DNA of 64,000 bases from Reticulitermes speratus (GCA_021186555.1 JAJKFL010000427.1:15730005-15794004), one strand, 5' to 3'. Counted from the stretch's first letter, positions 33,700-44,579 are shown. The notes: generated from the sequence alone by a model not told the origin. Numbers and translations: made by a program.

Positions 33700-33870
33700 A
33701 ATTTTAAGGGAATAGAATGTGAGGACAGGACTGGATACATCTGGCTCAAGATGATGTCCAGTGGCGAGTTCCGTAAACATGGTAACAGACTTCTGGTTCA
33801 ATAGTAGGTGGGATATTTCACGATGACGTAAGTAACCATTAGTTCCAGAAGACAGGGTCTGCTCCCTCCC
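33700..33870 (+). pseudogene. Non-LTR retrotransposon N1, 3' end
   Basis: Plus-strand gactggatacatctggctca, a gtggcgagttccgtaaacat block and a diverged UTR with agacagggtctgctccctc. It lies about 35 bp from the inverted N1 fragment at 33155-33665, so two N1 tails sit back to back. Confidence 0.5.
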
Positions 33871-34099
33871 CGAAATAATTAGTTATTTTGTGCAGTGAAA
33901 TTATGATATTTGCATCAAACGGGAAGTTGGCAGCACTGAAAAAAACTGAGGATACGAAAAGCATTAAATTTCCACAATTCTCACGAACTCGGACTCCACT
34001 GTACATATTTTGAAGACCGATGATTGGTCTGTTGTTCACAAGTCTTAACACGGATCTTCTGTTGTTAGAAAGCGTTAGAGACAAAATTACACCGAACAG

Positions 34100-34340
34100 G
34101 TTAGTGTAACGTTAGCGTTCTAGACTTCCATTCGAAGAAAAGTGCCCTATTCGACTCTCGACGGGAACACTTGCTATCCTTATACGTTGCGTGATTTTCC
34201 TCAGTCCCACCACGTACAGGTCGGGATAACACCTTGATTAGAAAACAACTGCTTCCTTCCAAATTCTTTGCAATTCACCATTCATTAATCATTCTACCAT
34301 TGACGTCATATAGTGTCACAGAGTGACGAAGCCCTGAAAG
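34100..34340 (+). mobile_element. Possible diverged SINE (family F, tRNA-like head)
   Basis: A head with tagtgtaacgttagcg, a cttccattcgaag loop and B-box-like tattcgactctcgacggg is followed by a cgtgattttcctcagtccca body and a catctca-like 3' part. The layout resembles tRNA-derived SINEs with a conserved 'ttttcctcagtc' body, but the copy is old. Confidence 0.4.
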
Positions 34341-34344
34341 AAAA

Positions 34345-35750
34345 TACAAAGCTAGTTCAAGTCGGAAAACGTAGTATAGCGTAACAATTCTGTAGCGTTG
34401 GCTAAATCTTCAAATTATATCGAAAGGAATGACGTAAAGCTTACAAAGTATGTGTTCTCTTCTACCATAAAACGTCTGTTTGAAATGCTAACACCGATAA
34501 ACGCGAGTTGTGTAGGAGATACCTAAAGAAACACCATATAAATTTAGGTTGTACTGTCCATATAAAAGAATTTTAGTAAAACTGTCCTGTATAAACGTTA
34601 CAAGGATCTGTTTAAGAGTTCTTCGAGCTCTTACATGCGGGCAGGCAAACAATATTGCGAAGATCCTAAAGGAATCTTTGCAAAATTTAGTTTTCAACGC
34701 CAAAAAAAAATTATCTGTGATCCAATTACTGTAGTTGGCGTGAGTGCGCCAACAGAAGTACTGGATATGTGTCCAGTATTGTGATAACAATATGAACCAA
34801 AGGGAAGCTCAATAAAAGATACAAGAAAACTAATCGAATGTTGATAATGCACATTCTTGACGCTTATTCGTCACATATCCTCAGGTTAAGAAGCAGATCA
34901 ATCAGCGTATCCGGGACAACTGAAGAACAGACATTGTTAAAATTTAATCTGATGTAAACATTACAGGACGCAGCGGTACAAGAATGACTAAAGGCACAGT
35001 ATAAAATGCTTCCTTCTTATAAAATCATTAAACTTGAAAAGCGGTAGAACGAATGAAAGGTGGGAACGCGAGAAATGTTTATGCATAAAGTACCATGGAA
35101 TTAGTTTATTAAAACTTGCAATAAAAGAGGATTTAAATATTTTACTTACAGAAAATATGACACCAAAATTCAGGGTTTATTATGCATGTCTTTAATATTC
35201 CAAACTTGTTCCACTGTAAGTTTGCCTTGTCTCCTGTTTGCACCCTTCCGTTTATTCAAAGTTTGCTCTCGCATCTCCCGCTGTGTCACACTTATTTCTT
35301 TCTTACCTTTTCGTACTTCTCTTTCTCTGTCTTCACTCACTCCTTCTACTACAACCCAGAATCAATTTCAAGACGAAACACCTAGCAATAAATTTCACGC
35401 TTCAGGAGTTCGTTCAATTTTCTCTTTCTTCCGATCTGTATATAACATGGCAATGCCTGTGTTCAGAAGCTAGTGGAGTTGAATTCCACTTGGGATGTTG
35501 GAACGTATGGGAGACTGCTCAAGTGAATCCAACAAGCTTCTCAGTGCCTCATATAACCCCTGACCCGTCCAGTTGCATTATACAGATATCAGAAACAAGA
35601 TTGCTACAACAAACGTCCGCCTAACTTCGCGCAACATTCTCATCCCGGTCACTAAGGATAACTCATTACATTAGGTAGCTCTTCTTAAGAGTTCCAGTGT
35701 AAAGATTTACTAAATAAATGGATATTTTTTATGTATTGAAGGCAATTTAG
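34345..35750. other. No gene seen; paired hairpins and a pyrimidine-rich stretch
   Basis: Frames at 34488-34790 (minus) and 34549-34734 (plus) overlap and match nothing I know. Two adjacent short hairpins lie at 34734-34782. A pyrimidine-rich stretch at 35180-35360 creates frames rich in Ser, Leu and Phe. Confidence 0.4.
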
Positions 35751-35756
35751 ACGTAG

Positions 35757-36450
35757 AGGACCATTGAGGAGTTATGTGAGGCTTGACAGTAATGTGGTCG
35801 GAGTTGTGAGGGGTTATGTAAGGCCTGTTAACAGAGTTTCTGGATTACCGAGAAGATATGTGAGAGTTGTTAGTAATGTGGTCGGAAAGGTTAGGGGTTG
35901 TGTGGGGTTCGTCAGTAGAGTTTCTGGAATACTGAGGAGTTGTGGGAGAGATGTCAGTAATTTGGTGGGAAAGGTGAGCGGTTGTCTGAGGCTTGTCAGT
36001 AGAGTTTCTGGACTACTGAGGAGTTGTGGGAGAGATGTCAGTAATTTGGTGGGAAAGGTGAGAGGTTGTGTGAGGCTTGTCAGTAGAGTTTCTGGACTAC
36101 TGAGGAGTTGTGGGAGAGATGTCAGTAATTTGGTGGGAAAGGTGAGAGGTTGTGTGAGGCTTGTCAGCAGAGTTTCTGGACTACTGAGGAGTTGTGGGAG
36201 AGATGTCAGCAATTTGGTGGGAAAGGTGAGAGGTTGTGTGAGGCTTGTCAGTAGAGTTTCTGGACTACTGAGGAGTTGTGGGAGAGATGTCAGTAATTTG
36301 GTGGGAAAGATGAGAGGTTGTGTGGGGTTTGTCAGTAGAGTTTCTGGATTACTGAGGAGTTGTGGGAGAGATGTCAGTAATTTGGTTGGAAAGGTGAGAG
36401 GTTGTGTGAGGCTTGTCAGTAGAGTTTCTGGACTACTGAGGAGTTAAGTG
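35757..36450. repeat. 84-bp minisatellite (two 42-bp half-units), about 8 copies
   Basis: Period 84 bp, for example tgtgggagag at 35941 and 36025. The first copies show that the 84-bp unit is a dimer of related 42-bp parts, one beginning with an aatttggtgg/aatgtggtcgg block and the other with agagtttctgga. Because 84 is divisible by 3, the frame stays in phase: a 227-codon plus-strand frame with a 28-residue repeat (VSGLLRSCGRDVSNLVGKV...) and an antisense 132-codon frame are both open. The first dimers are more diverged than the later ones. Downstream (36450-36700) there are traces of decayed half-units. I see no start context, splice site or protein family, so I call it a minisatellite. Confidence 0.9.
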
Positions 36451-36699
36451 AAGTTACTCTGGAGTAATTGCAAGGCTACAAGTTAGGCGAGGCTGAGACA
36501 GGGGTCAGGTGAGACTTACATGTACAGTATATGGACAGATGGGAAGCGATGAGAGGTTACTGTTGAATAACTGAAAGGTTAGCAGTGGCGTGAGACTTTT
36601 CTGTAGCAGACAGTTGAGGGGTTATGATAATGTCTACTATAGACAGACACGGTGAATAGCTTACATGAGTTACATGAGACTTGTCCATAATGTACTGCC

Positions 36700-37800
36700 C
36701 ATGTCCGTGCAGGAATACAATGCAGAATCTAGTCGAACCCTACTAATAGAGGGGAGTGTCATTCTATATCGATATATTCATAGTCAAACATTTCCTCTCT
36801 CGTCTCTCCCCACAGTTACACACGGGCTTTACCGAATGTAGAAATAATGGCTACGTAACTAAAGTAAAATTAAGAAGGGGGTTTCATAATGCAGTAATGT
36901 CTTTTACGAAATTTCAGGAATTCTAAAATGTAAAACCAATATTCTTTAGATGTAACGACCGACGAGGAATAATTTAATTTACTATTATGTAGCAAAATCA
37001 GTAATGTCTCTAAGGCAGTATGAGGGGAACATAAAATGCTGGCTCTTGCTATGTCCTTAACTCTGATATAACTACAAATTGACAGCGGAAATCGAAGGCG
37101 GTCCCAGGTGAGTAGGCCGCCAATCATCAATCACGTCTCCCCTACAACCCTAAGTGGTCATCAGCGTTCTTTATTTTATAAATCGAAAACTCAAAGTAAC
37201 TATGTACGTCTTACAAGCTACTGTACAAAACCAGAAGCCACATAAAACATGGAAGAGTGCGTCAGAACTTGCACATGCAGCTAGTAGTACAGAAGTAAGG
37301 AACACTTCCTGGTCGAAAGAATATGTGCCATTAAAATCTCACGTGCAGTTGGCTCAAGATTCGAGAATAAACGGGGGGAGGGGGGGGGGGGTGGAAAGGG
37401 GCGAGGATGTATAATATTGGTAGAAATTTTCTATACAAAGCACATCAAACACAGTCTTCTGCGAAGTACTGCAGAAATGCTTCCCTACGCCTTGCTGCTG
37501 ACCTGCATGTACACAAGGTGTGTCCCAGAGACTTTCGTTGGTTCAGCACACATGGTTTTACACTGACACAGAAAATCGCACAGCCGTTATTAAATTCTCG
37601 TTTATTCATATGTGTTAGTGTGGTAATAATAAGAAAAGTAAATTATCTTTCTCGTTATTTGTTTATTTATTGACTTTTGCCTTGCTCTCTTTTTCCCTAC
37701 TTTTTTTCATTTCACTTTTCCTTATTCGTAGGTTTCTGTCTGTTTCTTTATTTCATTTCTTCCTGTTTCCCCTCCTTGACTCTAGGTATCAGTCTGTTGG
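36700..37800. other. No gene seen; short G-run
   Basis: A G-rich run lies at 37373-37391. Short frames on both strands have no support. Confidence 0.4.
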
Positions 37801-37874
37801 CCAGTATCTGCCTATCTGCCTATCTATCTGTCTATCTATCTATCTGTCTATCTGTCTATCTATCTGTCAATCTG

Positions 37875-37905
<31 letters not shown>

Positions 37906-38192
37906 CTCTACCTATCTATCTATTTATCTATCTAGCTACCTATCTACCTATCTATATACCTATCTACCTACCTACCTTTCTACCTATCTATCTATCTACC
38001 TACCTATCCACCTATCTATATACCTGTCTACCTACCTACCTTTCTACCTATCTATCTATCTACCTACCTATCTATCTATCTACCTATCTATCTATCTACC
38101 TATCCACCTATCTATATACCTGTCTACCTACCTACCTACTATCTATCTATATCTATATATATATATATACCTACCTACCTACCTACTTCTCT
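37800..38192. repeat. (TCTA/CTAC)n microsatellite, about 390 bp
   Basis: An almost uninterrupted run of tetranucleotides, mostly tcta with tctg, ctac and ccac variants, ending in a short TA run. Two overlapping frames of 184 and 200 codons (Tyr-Leu-Ser-Ile and Tyr-Leu-Pro-Thr repeats) are produced by it and are not genes. The run ctacctacctac recurs several times, showing internal block duplication. Confidence 0.97.
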
Positions 38193-38199
38193 GCCGGTA

Positions 38200-38680
38200 T
38201 CTGTATATTAAACTGTGTAACTAACAAATTCACCACTTTTCTTTCTGTGAAAGGTGTAAGGCTGTTTAACGAAATATAGTTGTTAAAATAAACATGTGAC
38301 AATAATTAGTTTGTAATTAACCGCACAATGTGTTCTGCACTACAAGATGTCAGATAGAATGTAAGGAGTAGAACAGTTCAGGTCTTGATGGACGTACAGC
38401 ATGGGGCATGGGCAGGTATATTATGGGAACAGTAACTGGGGGTTGGGAACAGGGAAATGAGGAGGGAAACTCGTCTAACTGAGACTTTTATGGGTATTAT
38501 AATTGGAACCAAGTAGCCAGCTACTTCTCTGAACTATGGATATTTGCGACTGAAGACTGAAAAGACCAAAACATAGATTAGAGAAAGAGCAACAAAACAG
38601 TCTGTGAGATTGTGCGTGTTGCATATCGGACCTTACTTCATTGCGACATAATGTAGGTGTACCATGCGATAATTCTCTTT
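38200..38680. other. No recognisable gene or element
   Basis: Unique-looking DNA; nothing supported. Confidence 0.4.
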
Positions 38681-38682
38681 CC

Positions 38683-38935
38683 ATGGCACAACAGCCCCTA
38701 ATGGGCCACGGCCTACTCATTACCGAGGCTTCACGATCACAGTCAGACACATCACACTCAGTAGGACTCCTCTGGACAAGTGATCAGCCCGACGCAGAGA
38801 CCTCTACCTGACAACACACAACACTCACAACAGACAGACATCCATGCCCCCGGCGGAATTCGAACCCACAATCCCAGTAAGCGAGCGGCAGTAGACCCAC
38901 GCCTTAGATCGCGCGGCCACTGAAATTGGCCCTAC
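38683..38935 (-). mobile_element. SINE family C, near full-length minus-strand copy
   Basis: Minus strand: cagtggccgcgcgatctaag (head), B-box gggttcgaattccgccggg, catggatgtctgtctgttgt, caggtagaggtctctgcgtc, agtgtgatgtgtctgactgt, gatcgtgaagcctcggtaat and aggggctgttgtgcc. The A-tail is short here. Confidence 0.9.
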
Positions 38936-38973
38936 GATAAATGACATTTCAATCTGTGGCTAGCAATAAACTT

Positions 38974-39020
38974 AATAATAATAATAATAATAATTATTAT
39001 TATTATTATTATTATTATTA
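38974..39020. repeat. (AAT)n(ATT)n palindromic microsatellite
   Basis: An AAT run turns into an ATT run, so the tract is self-complementary. Confidence 0.9.
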
Positions 39021-39166
39021 CACAACTTATAAAACAATTTATGTGCATAATTCATATCACACACCTTACCCCCGCCTACATTAACTATGCTGCGGAAAAA
39101 CACAAAGTATCAAATGACTACCACCACGTTAGTGACATTAACATGAAAAATATGTTTAGTACAGAG

Positions 39167-39445
39167 CCGGGATAGCTCAGTCGGTATAGCGACTCACTAC
39201 GAGCTGGACGGTCCGGGGATCGAATCCCGGTGGGGGTGAGATTTTCAGCACCCGTCCAGACCGGCCCTGGGGCCTACCCAGCCTCCTGTACAATGGGTAC
39301 CGGGTCATTCCCGGGGGTAAAGCGGCCGGGGCGTGGCGTTGAGCACCCACCCCCATCTAGCGCCGAGGTTAAAGAAAGAGTAGAGCTATACCTCTACTTC
39401 CCCTCTGGGCCTTCATGGCCTGTTCTAGGGTGAACTTTACCTTCT
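39167..39445 (+). mobile_element. SINE family A, best full-length copy
   Basis: Reference copy for the family. Head ccgggatagctcagtcggta (A-box tagctcagtcgg), B-box ggggatcgaatcccgg, then gtccagaccggccctggggc, the core cccagcctcctgtacaatgg, a gtaccgggtcattcccgggg block, a taaagcggccggggcg block, ccacccccatctagcgccga, gggccttcatggcctgttct and a final aactttaccttct. The flanks repeat tacagag at 39160-39166 and 39446-39452, a possible short target-site duplication. The 67-codon frame is an artefact. It is presumably transcribed by Pol III and moved by LINE machinery. Confidence 0.93.
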
Positions 39446-39569
39446 TACAGAGTTTGTAAGTATGTCTGTAGCCTAGATAAGTGCAAAAGCCCACATGCCT
39501 ATGTCGTATATTCTATTGCCGTCAAAAAAAACATTAATGTATAGATTTCTTTACCTGTTTTACATCCGA

Positions 39570-39740
39570 ATTCCATGGAGAAGAGTCCTTATTCAGAAGC
39601 AAACACTTCCTCAGCTAGTCAAGAAATTCCACGAATTTTGTGGAATCTGAAGTGTCATTGTCGTGTTCAAAAAAAGCCCGTAACTTGTACCTATCCTGAG
39701 CCAGATGAATCTAGCTCACACTATTCAATCTCAAAATTCT
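39570..39740 (-). pseudogene. Non-LTR retrotransposon N1, 3' end
   Basis: The plus strand shows the UTR ctccatgg-like end and cttcctcagctagtcaagaa, then gaatctgaagtgtcattgtc, gtgttcaaa and a tatcctgagccagatgaatc block, which is the reverse complement of the N1 D-W-I-x-L-A-Q-x region. Frames are broken. Confidence 0.5.
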
Positions 39741-39937
39741 GGAGTAACATGTTAGCCTCACTGTTACTACGCGTTCCGTGTTCGGCGTCTCAAAACTGAT
39801 ACACATTTTTGTAGGTAAGGAAAAAAAAATTAAAGCCATTATGTTGAAAACATTAGGCGCCACTGTACAAAATTTAGTCGCGCGGGCGACCAGACGCCCT
39901 GGATTTTCGTACCCCTGCTATGGTGTTCAATATCTTA

Positions 39938-40075
39938 TGGTTATGTTACGCCGTGTAGCCTCGCAGATACGTAAGGGCCTTTCGAAGGTGTAGATCTACC
40001 GCACTGATGTAGGCAGCAGGTTTTCCTGAAACGTCGATATTTACCACAGTATGCGGCATCACCTCCAGAAGACAG
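39938..40075. mobile_element. Fold-back element D2
   Basis: Left arm ggttatgttacgccgtgtag, then cctttcgaaggtg. Right arm gaaacgtcgatatttacc, then atgcggcatcacctccagaa. The arms are inverted relative to each other. Confidence 0.55.
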
Positions 40076-40079
40076 TAAT

Positions 40080-41040
40080 TACCGAACAAAAAACATCGAC
40101 AATAATACCGCGACGAGATTCGTGGATGCCTAAACTAAAGGCGAGTGGAGCCAGTGAATCATTTTTATTCAAAACTCACAATTTAGTTCCAATAGACAAA
40201 GCTATGAGCAAAAAGGTTCCTCGTATATTTATCAATATATTGTGTTTCCTTCCAAGAATGAATAAGAAGAGAAAGAAATGTAAACGAACTGTTTGTATGA
40301 AGCAGGGTTGATGTGAGTGAGGGTAGAGCAGACGGATGGGGGATGCTGTCACCTCCTCCCGTGCAACCTGACTGGGGTAATATGCAGAAATGGAGGAGCA
40401 TGCATCATCGAGGAGTGAAGAGAAAATTCTACCTCATACATGTTGCCTGTACAACTGCAGGAAAGAAGGGTATATTTTACTCCAGGCTGCGTCACGATCT
40501 TTTGTTTAGAGGCCTGTCAAGATTGGTAAAGATAGTAGCATGAGCTGCTTTGTAAAGTTACATCGCATTTGTCTGACACTGACCAGTAGGTGAACCAGTC
40601 ATCTTGTTCTTCAGTCTCATCACTGTCACTACCATTACCACAACAAGCCCCAATCATAACCATCATCATCAGTCTCACCATCACCACCACCACCATGATC
40701 ATGATCATAGACCACAGGGCTGCACCAATCCCGAGTGACAGGTAGCCGTGGCGACTAAATTTTGTTCGGTGGCGTCTAATATTTCAGGTTTCTCAGTATG
40801 GAACTTGCTTCATGTTACCTTTCTGGCGCCTAGAATTTTGACGCAGCTCCTACATTTATGTAAACTGCTTGTAATTTTTAATGATTTCGAAATTTTTTAT
40901 TCCCATGATGTCGGTAAACTGAATCCAACTTTTTTTCTTCAAATGTTTCTACAATACGGTTTCTGTTTTGAAATGATTTTCATATGCCTTAAATTATTTT
41001 ATGGTTCATCCAGTTATATTTTAAAGGTCGTCTGACAGAC
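40080..41040. other. No gene seen; CAT/CAC microsatellite
   Basis: A degenerate run of ATC and CAC trinucleotides at about 40655-40710 causes a Met/Val-rich minus-strand frame. Other frames (40051-41035) are unrecognised. Confidence 0.4.
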
Positions 41041-41044
41041 ATCA

Positions 41045-41120
41045 TTTCAGCAGCAGCTATATCTGAAATATATTTTTATAGAAGACGTTTCGAGGACTGG
41101 TTTTACTGATATTTTCAAAT
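41045..41120. mobile_element. Fold-back family E, possible solo arm
   Basis: Contains gaagacgtttcgaggactgg and gatattttcaaatgg, loosely like other fold-back arms with a gtttcg core. Weak. Confidence 0.2.
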
Positions 41121-41124
41121 GGTA

Positions 41125-41615
41125 TACACGTATAATCATACTGACAGATATTTATTGGTGTTTTAATTTCCATGTTGGCTATGTCAAAACGAGTTCGAGC
41201 CATGAACCTACAGCAAAAGACGTTTCGTCATAACACATAACAATTATCCCGTACATAAACCGTCTGAATGATAAAACTCATTTAATATTTAAAAATTCAG
41301 TTCCTGAGTCTAAGAACACACTTCAGTGATGATCAAAAACACTTCTGTTGTGTATTCTGAAAACCAATAAATCCAATAAAGACAATGCGGTAAACACGCC
41401 GACCTACGAAAGCTAAGTACTTTGCAGTACACATTGTTAACTCGGCCCTACGAATGCTTCAGTGTATCTAACAATGGACAACGTCCAAAATATTTCTGCG
41501 TAATGAACTATTTAAAAAAAATAAAAAATATCTCAACTCAGTTGCAGTGATTTCAACCTTCGGCTATGCAAAACGTTTCCTGTATATCCAACGCATACCA
41601 ACTCTAATTGTGACT
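41125..41615. other. No recognisable gene or element
   Basis: AT-rich, nothing matched. Confidence 0.4.
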
Positions 41616-41617
41616 TC

Positions 41618-41735
41618 TTGACCCTTGACCTTTGAAGACGGGACAGATAGGTAGGTTGTCCCCAAACATCAGTACAGAATTACCACTCTACGCTGTGTAA
41701 TATCCCAGAATAGCGCAGATCTCATCTCTATCGCG
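41618..41735. mobile_element. Fold-back element D1 fragment
   Basis: Shows cttgacctttgaagacggga, gttgtccccaaacatcagta and tacgctgtgtaatatcccag, then agcgcagatctcatc. Same half of D1 as the nested copy at 18718-18817. Confidence 0.5.
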
Positions 41736-41914
41736 GCGGAAGTCTGAAATCACTCACAATTATGTCATGAGAAACTCTAAGCCGTTTTAATTGTGCTTGG
41801 AGTAAACTGGTTCTGCCGATAATGCGGTAAAACTACGAAATCAATTTTAGAGTATGGTTCAAAAGAAGAACACAAATAAATTTTTCAGATTATAGTGCGC
41901 AAATTAAACAAGTT

Positions 41915-42170
41915 ACAATAATTTGGATCAGTCAGTATCTGGACTTTTCCCACAATGTTTCGTTGTCAGGATCGCTGCCCGTGTCCAGGCGCGAGTGCTA
42001 ATCAAGTGGATTACCCAGACGTTTAGAGTGGCTTTGCTTATCCGGCCCAAATCATTAAGTGCTTCCCATAAATTTTACCTGAGGACGGACAAAGCTTCCG
42101 TCCCCGAAACGTCGTGTTTATAATTCTTGTTTTAAACGATGAAAAGAGTCCAAACACTAAATGATTCCAG
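41915..42170. mobile_element. Fold-back element, E-like
   Basis: Left arm has atttggatcagtcagtatct, ggacttttcc and caatgtttcgttgtcagg. The right side, inverted, has ctgaggacggacaaagcttc, cgaaacgtcgtg and atgaaaagagtccaaacac. The arms match only partly. Confidence 0.45.
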
Positions 42171-42389
42171 ACGTAACTCACCATAGTCAGAATCTTAACA
42201 GACTTCTTAGTTACAACAAACTTCAATTCACACAAATGAATTCTCAATTTCCCAAAGCTTATCTTTCTTCGATAATATTTTCCTTTAATTTTGGCATAAA
42301 CGTGGCTCATAACATTTAATCTTTAGTATATATAATATATTTTATCTTAATATATTAATATATTTTAATACATATTATTTTTCTACGGG

Positions 42390-42687
42390 GGCACGCGGTG
42401 GCACAGTTGGTTGAGTCACTGCTCTACAAGCCGGAAGTTAGCGGGTTCGATTCCCGATGGTGTCATTGGAATTTTTCATTGACATAATCATTTCGGTCGC
42501 ACTACGGCCCTGAGGTCGGCTCAGCCTCTAACAGAAATGAGTACCAGGAATATTTCCTGGGGGAGTAAAGGCGGCCGGTGCGGACTGACCTTACCACCTT
42601 CATGTGCCGATTGTCTAGAAATCTGGGAACCTCAACCTGCTGGAACCCTAAGGGCCTGTCAAGGCCTGTAATGGGATTGCTTTACCT
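42390..42687 (+). mobile_element. SINE family B, copy with perfect 15-bp target duplication
   Basis: Head ggcacgcggtggcacagttg and tgagtcactgctctaca, B-box gcgggttcgattcccgatgg, then ttgacataatcatttcggtc, the core ggctcagcctctaacagaaa, a tttcctgggggagtaaagg block, ccgattgtctagaaatctgg and the 3' end attgctttacct. The 15-bp sequence ttatttttctacggg flanks it exactly (42375-42389 and 42688-42702), a textbook LINE-mediated insertion and a sign that it is recent. It is the reference copy for family B. Confidence 0.95.
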
Positions 42688-42704
42688 TTATTTTTCTACG
42701 GGCC

Positions 42705-42970
42705 CTTAGCCAACTTACGTTACGTTAACGTAGGTAGTAAATTAATTTTAAAGTACCTAATTCATTAGATTTTTCACACTTTCATTTAATTAATTTCATT
42801 GTGTCACTAAATAAATCATTCACTTCATTTATAGACTTCCCAAAACATTTTAAAAACATTATTTGATCAGCACTTGTTGCCTCTGTTTACGTCAACAGCA
42901 CGTGTGTACAATATCTAGAGAATTAAAAGAAAAATTAAAAACATGTTTTACTTAATTTCATTGAGAAAGC
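42705..42970. other. No recognisable gene or element
   Basis: AT-rich, nothing matched. Confidence 0.4.
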
Positions 42971-42974
42971 AACA

Positions 42975-43135
42975 ACCTAGGAGAACTGATCATAATCATG
43001 AAAATATTTAGTGAGGACAGCTGGTGTGCCGGCTGAAACTTTATTATCTCACCGTCCCGAATACAACGCACGAGGGCCGGCCGAAACGTCGAGTCCTGAT
43101 TATTTTATTTGTTAGTGTAAACAATTACTTGTAAA
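42975..43135. mobile_element. Fold-back element, E-like, diverged
   Basis: gtgaggacagctggtgtgcc and gccggctgaaac on the left face ggccggccgaaacgtcgag and tcctgattattttatttg on the right in inverted orientation. Short and imperfect. Confidence 0.35.
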
Positions 43136-43169
43136 CTCGTTAAAGCCATTAAAGTTCACTGCTGATTAC

Positions 43170-43420
43170 AAAGTGTTTACGGGATTCGTATCCCGGTAGG
43201 GACAAGTAATTTTCTCTTCTCCAAACCGTCCAGACCGACTCTGGGGCCCACCCAGCCTCCTATTTATTGGATACCGGAGTTCTTTGTCGGGGATAAAGAG
43301 GCAAGGGAGTGAAGTGGACCACTCACCTCCACCTATTTCGGAGGTTAAGAATAAGTGGAGCTATACACGTCCTCTCTCTATATGCCTTCATGGACTGGAC
43401 AGGGACAACTTTACTTTCAT
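43170..43420 (+). mobile_element. SINE family A, 5'-shortened copy
   Basis: Starts inside the head at the B-box (gggattcgtatcccggtagg) and continues through ccgtccagaccgactctggg, cccacccagcctcctattta, a ggataccggagttctttgtc block, ccactcacctccacctattt and tatgccttcatggactggac to a final caactttactttc. The A-box part is missing or unrecognisable. Confidence 0.85.
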
Positions 43421-43736
43421 AATAACAGTAAATGCAATTTAATGGATAATAACAAAACGCGCTATTTAAGCACTCCAGTGGCCTTGTTAAGACCTGCATA
43501 TGGTTGTACACCATTTCAAATTTCACATTATGTTAACAACATGATATGCCTGTAGCAGGGACACTTTTTAAAGCGCTCCATGGGCTCCTCTTTCACTGAG
43601 TTCTGTAAATTCTATCCCCATTCGCCTTCAAACCACCCCTAGCTAGCATCGCAAACGTCCTCTGGCAAGGGAAAAAATTCTTCGAAAATCTCACGACTCC
43701 TTCCGCTGACGACTACTAGCATGTAGGCAAATGCAT

Positions 43737-43760
43737 GCGTGTGTGTGTGTGTGTGTGTAT
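43737..43760. repeat. (GT)n microsatellite
   Basis: GT dinucleotide run; creates Cys-Val and Thr-His repeats in local frames. Confidence 0.9.
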
Positions 43761-43764
43761 GTGT

Positions 43765-44575
43765 GCCTTTGTATTGATTGGAGGGGATGTTCGACGAAGC
43801 TCCCATCCTCCCCCAAGAGAATTGAGAGTATCCCTTCTCAGAACATCCCTTGTTCATCTCCGTATACCTTGCTACATGCAGGCCTTGAATCAGTTTCCCT
43901 ACTATGTACAGAAGACATAACAAGCATACGAAGATTATCGGATTCCTTGCATCCAATATTTCTGCTTGACAAAAATAAATGCAATCCACTCATTTTTCAA
44001 GATATTTTAAAGCCCAGGGGTTTCATTCACAAGTCCAATATATAACTTTATACAGTTCAGTAACTTCATATTTATTTTTGAAATCATCACCACTAAAAAT
44101 TAAGGCAACTCTGACCAAAATTCTTTATATAAGGTAGAAAGAAATAAGTGTCTTCCTTACTGAGTTCAGACACAAAAGCAAACACAAAGATCAGGGGCGT
44201 AGTTGACCAGTCGGGGATCCCCCGTGACTCGACAATCGGATCCCTCCGTGTAATTATTAGCGAAGTTATTCCACTCAAAATACTGCTTTATGTCGGAAGA
44301 CTGGAATCAAATCCGAAAGAACGCACACGTAATTATACACTTCTGTACGATTTTTGAGCCCCCCTTACCCACGGAGCCCCCAGCGCTGCGGGGTCTGCGG
44401 ACGCCTTATCTACACCAGTGATAAAGAACATGAGTATATAATGCAAATTCTTGATATTGGTTTGTCTTGAGATCGAATTCTTAGTTTTCAATAACGGTAT
44501 ATAAACAACCAAAGTAAATGAACTACAACCAGCGCTTATGGGACACATGAAGAATGTAGGCCTATACATAATTTT
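43765..44575. other. No recognisable gene or element
   Basis: Frames on both strands at 43639-44587 are unrecognised and overlap each other. Confidence 0.4.
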
Positions 44576-44579
44576 AGTC

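Noticed and set aside
35764-36447. 227-codon ORF as a repeat protein
   Set aside because: Both strands are open, the repeat is a 42/84-bp minisatellite, and there is no start or splice context. Kept as a finding only.
37670-38279. ORFs of 184 and 200 codons rich in Tyr, Leu, Ser and Ile
   Set aside because: Produced by the TCTA/CTAC microsatellite.
39167-39240. Genuine tRNA gene
   Set aside because: A and B boxes are present, but the acceptor stem does not close and a SINE body follows. The same applies to the other family A, B and C heads.
40517-40708. Met/Val-rich ORF on the minus strand
   Set aside because: Caused by a degenerate ATC/CAC trinucleotide run.
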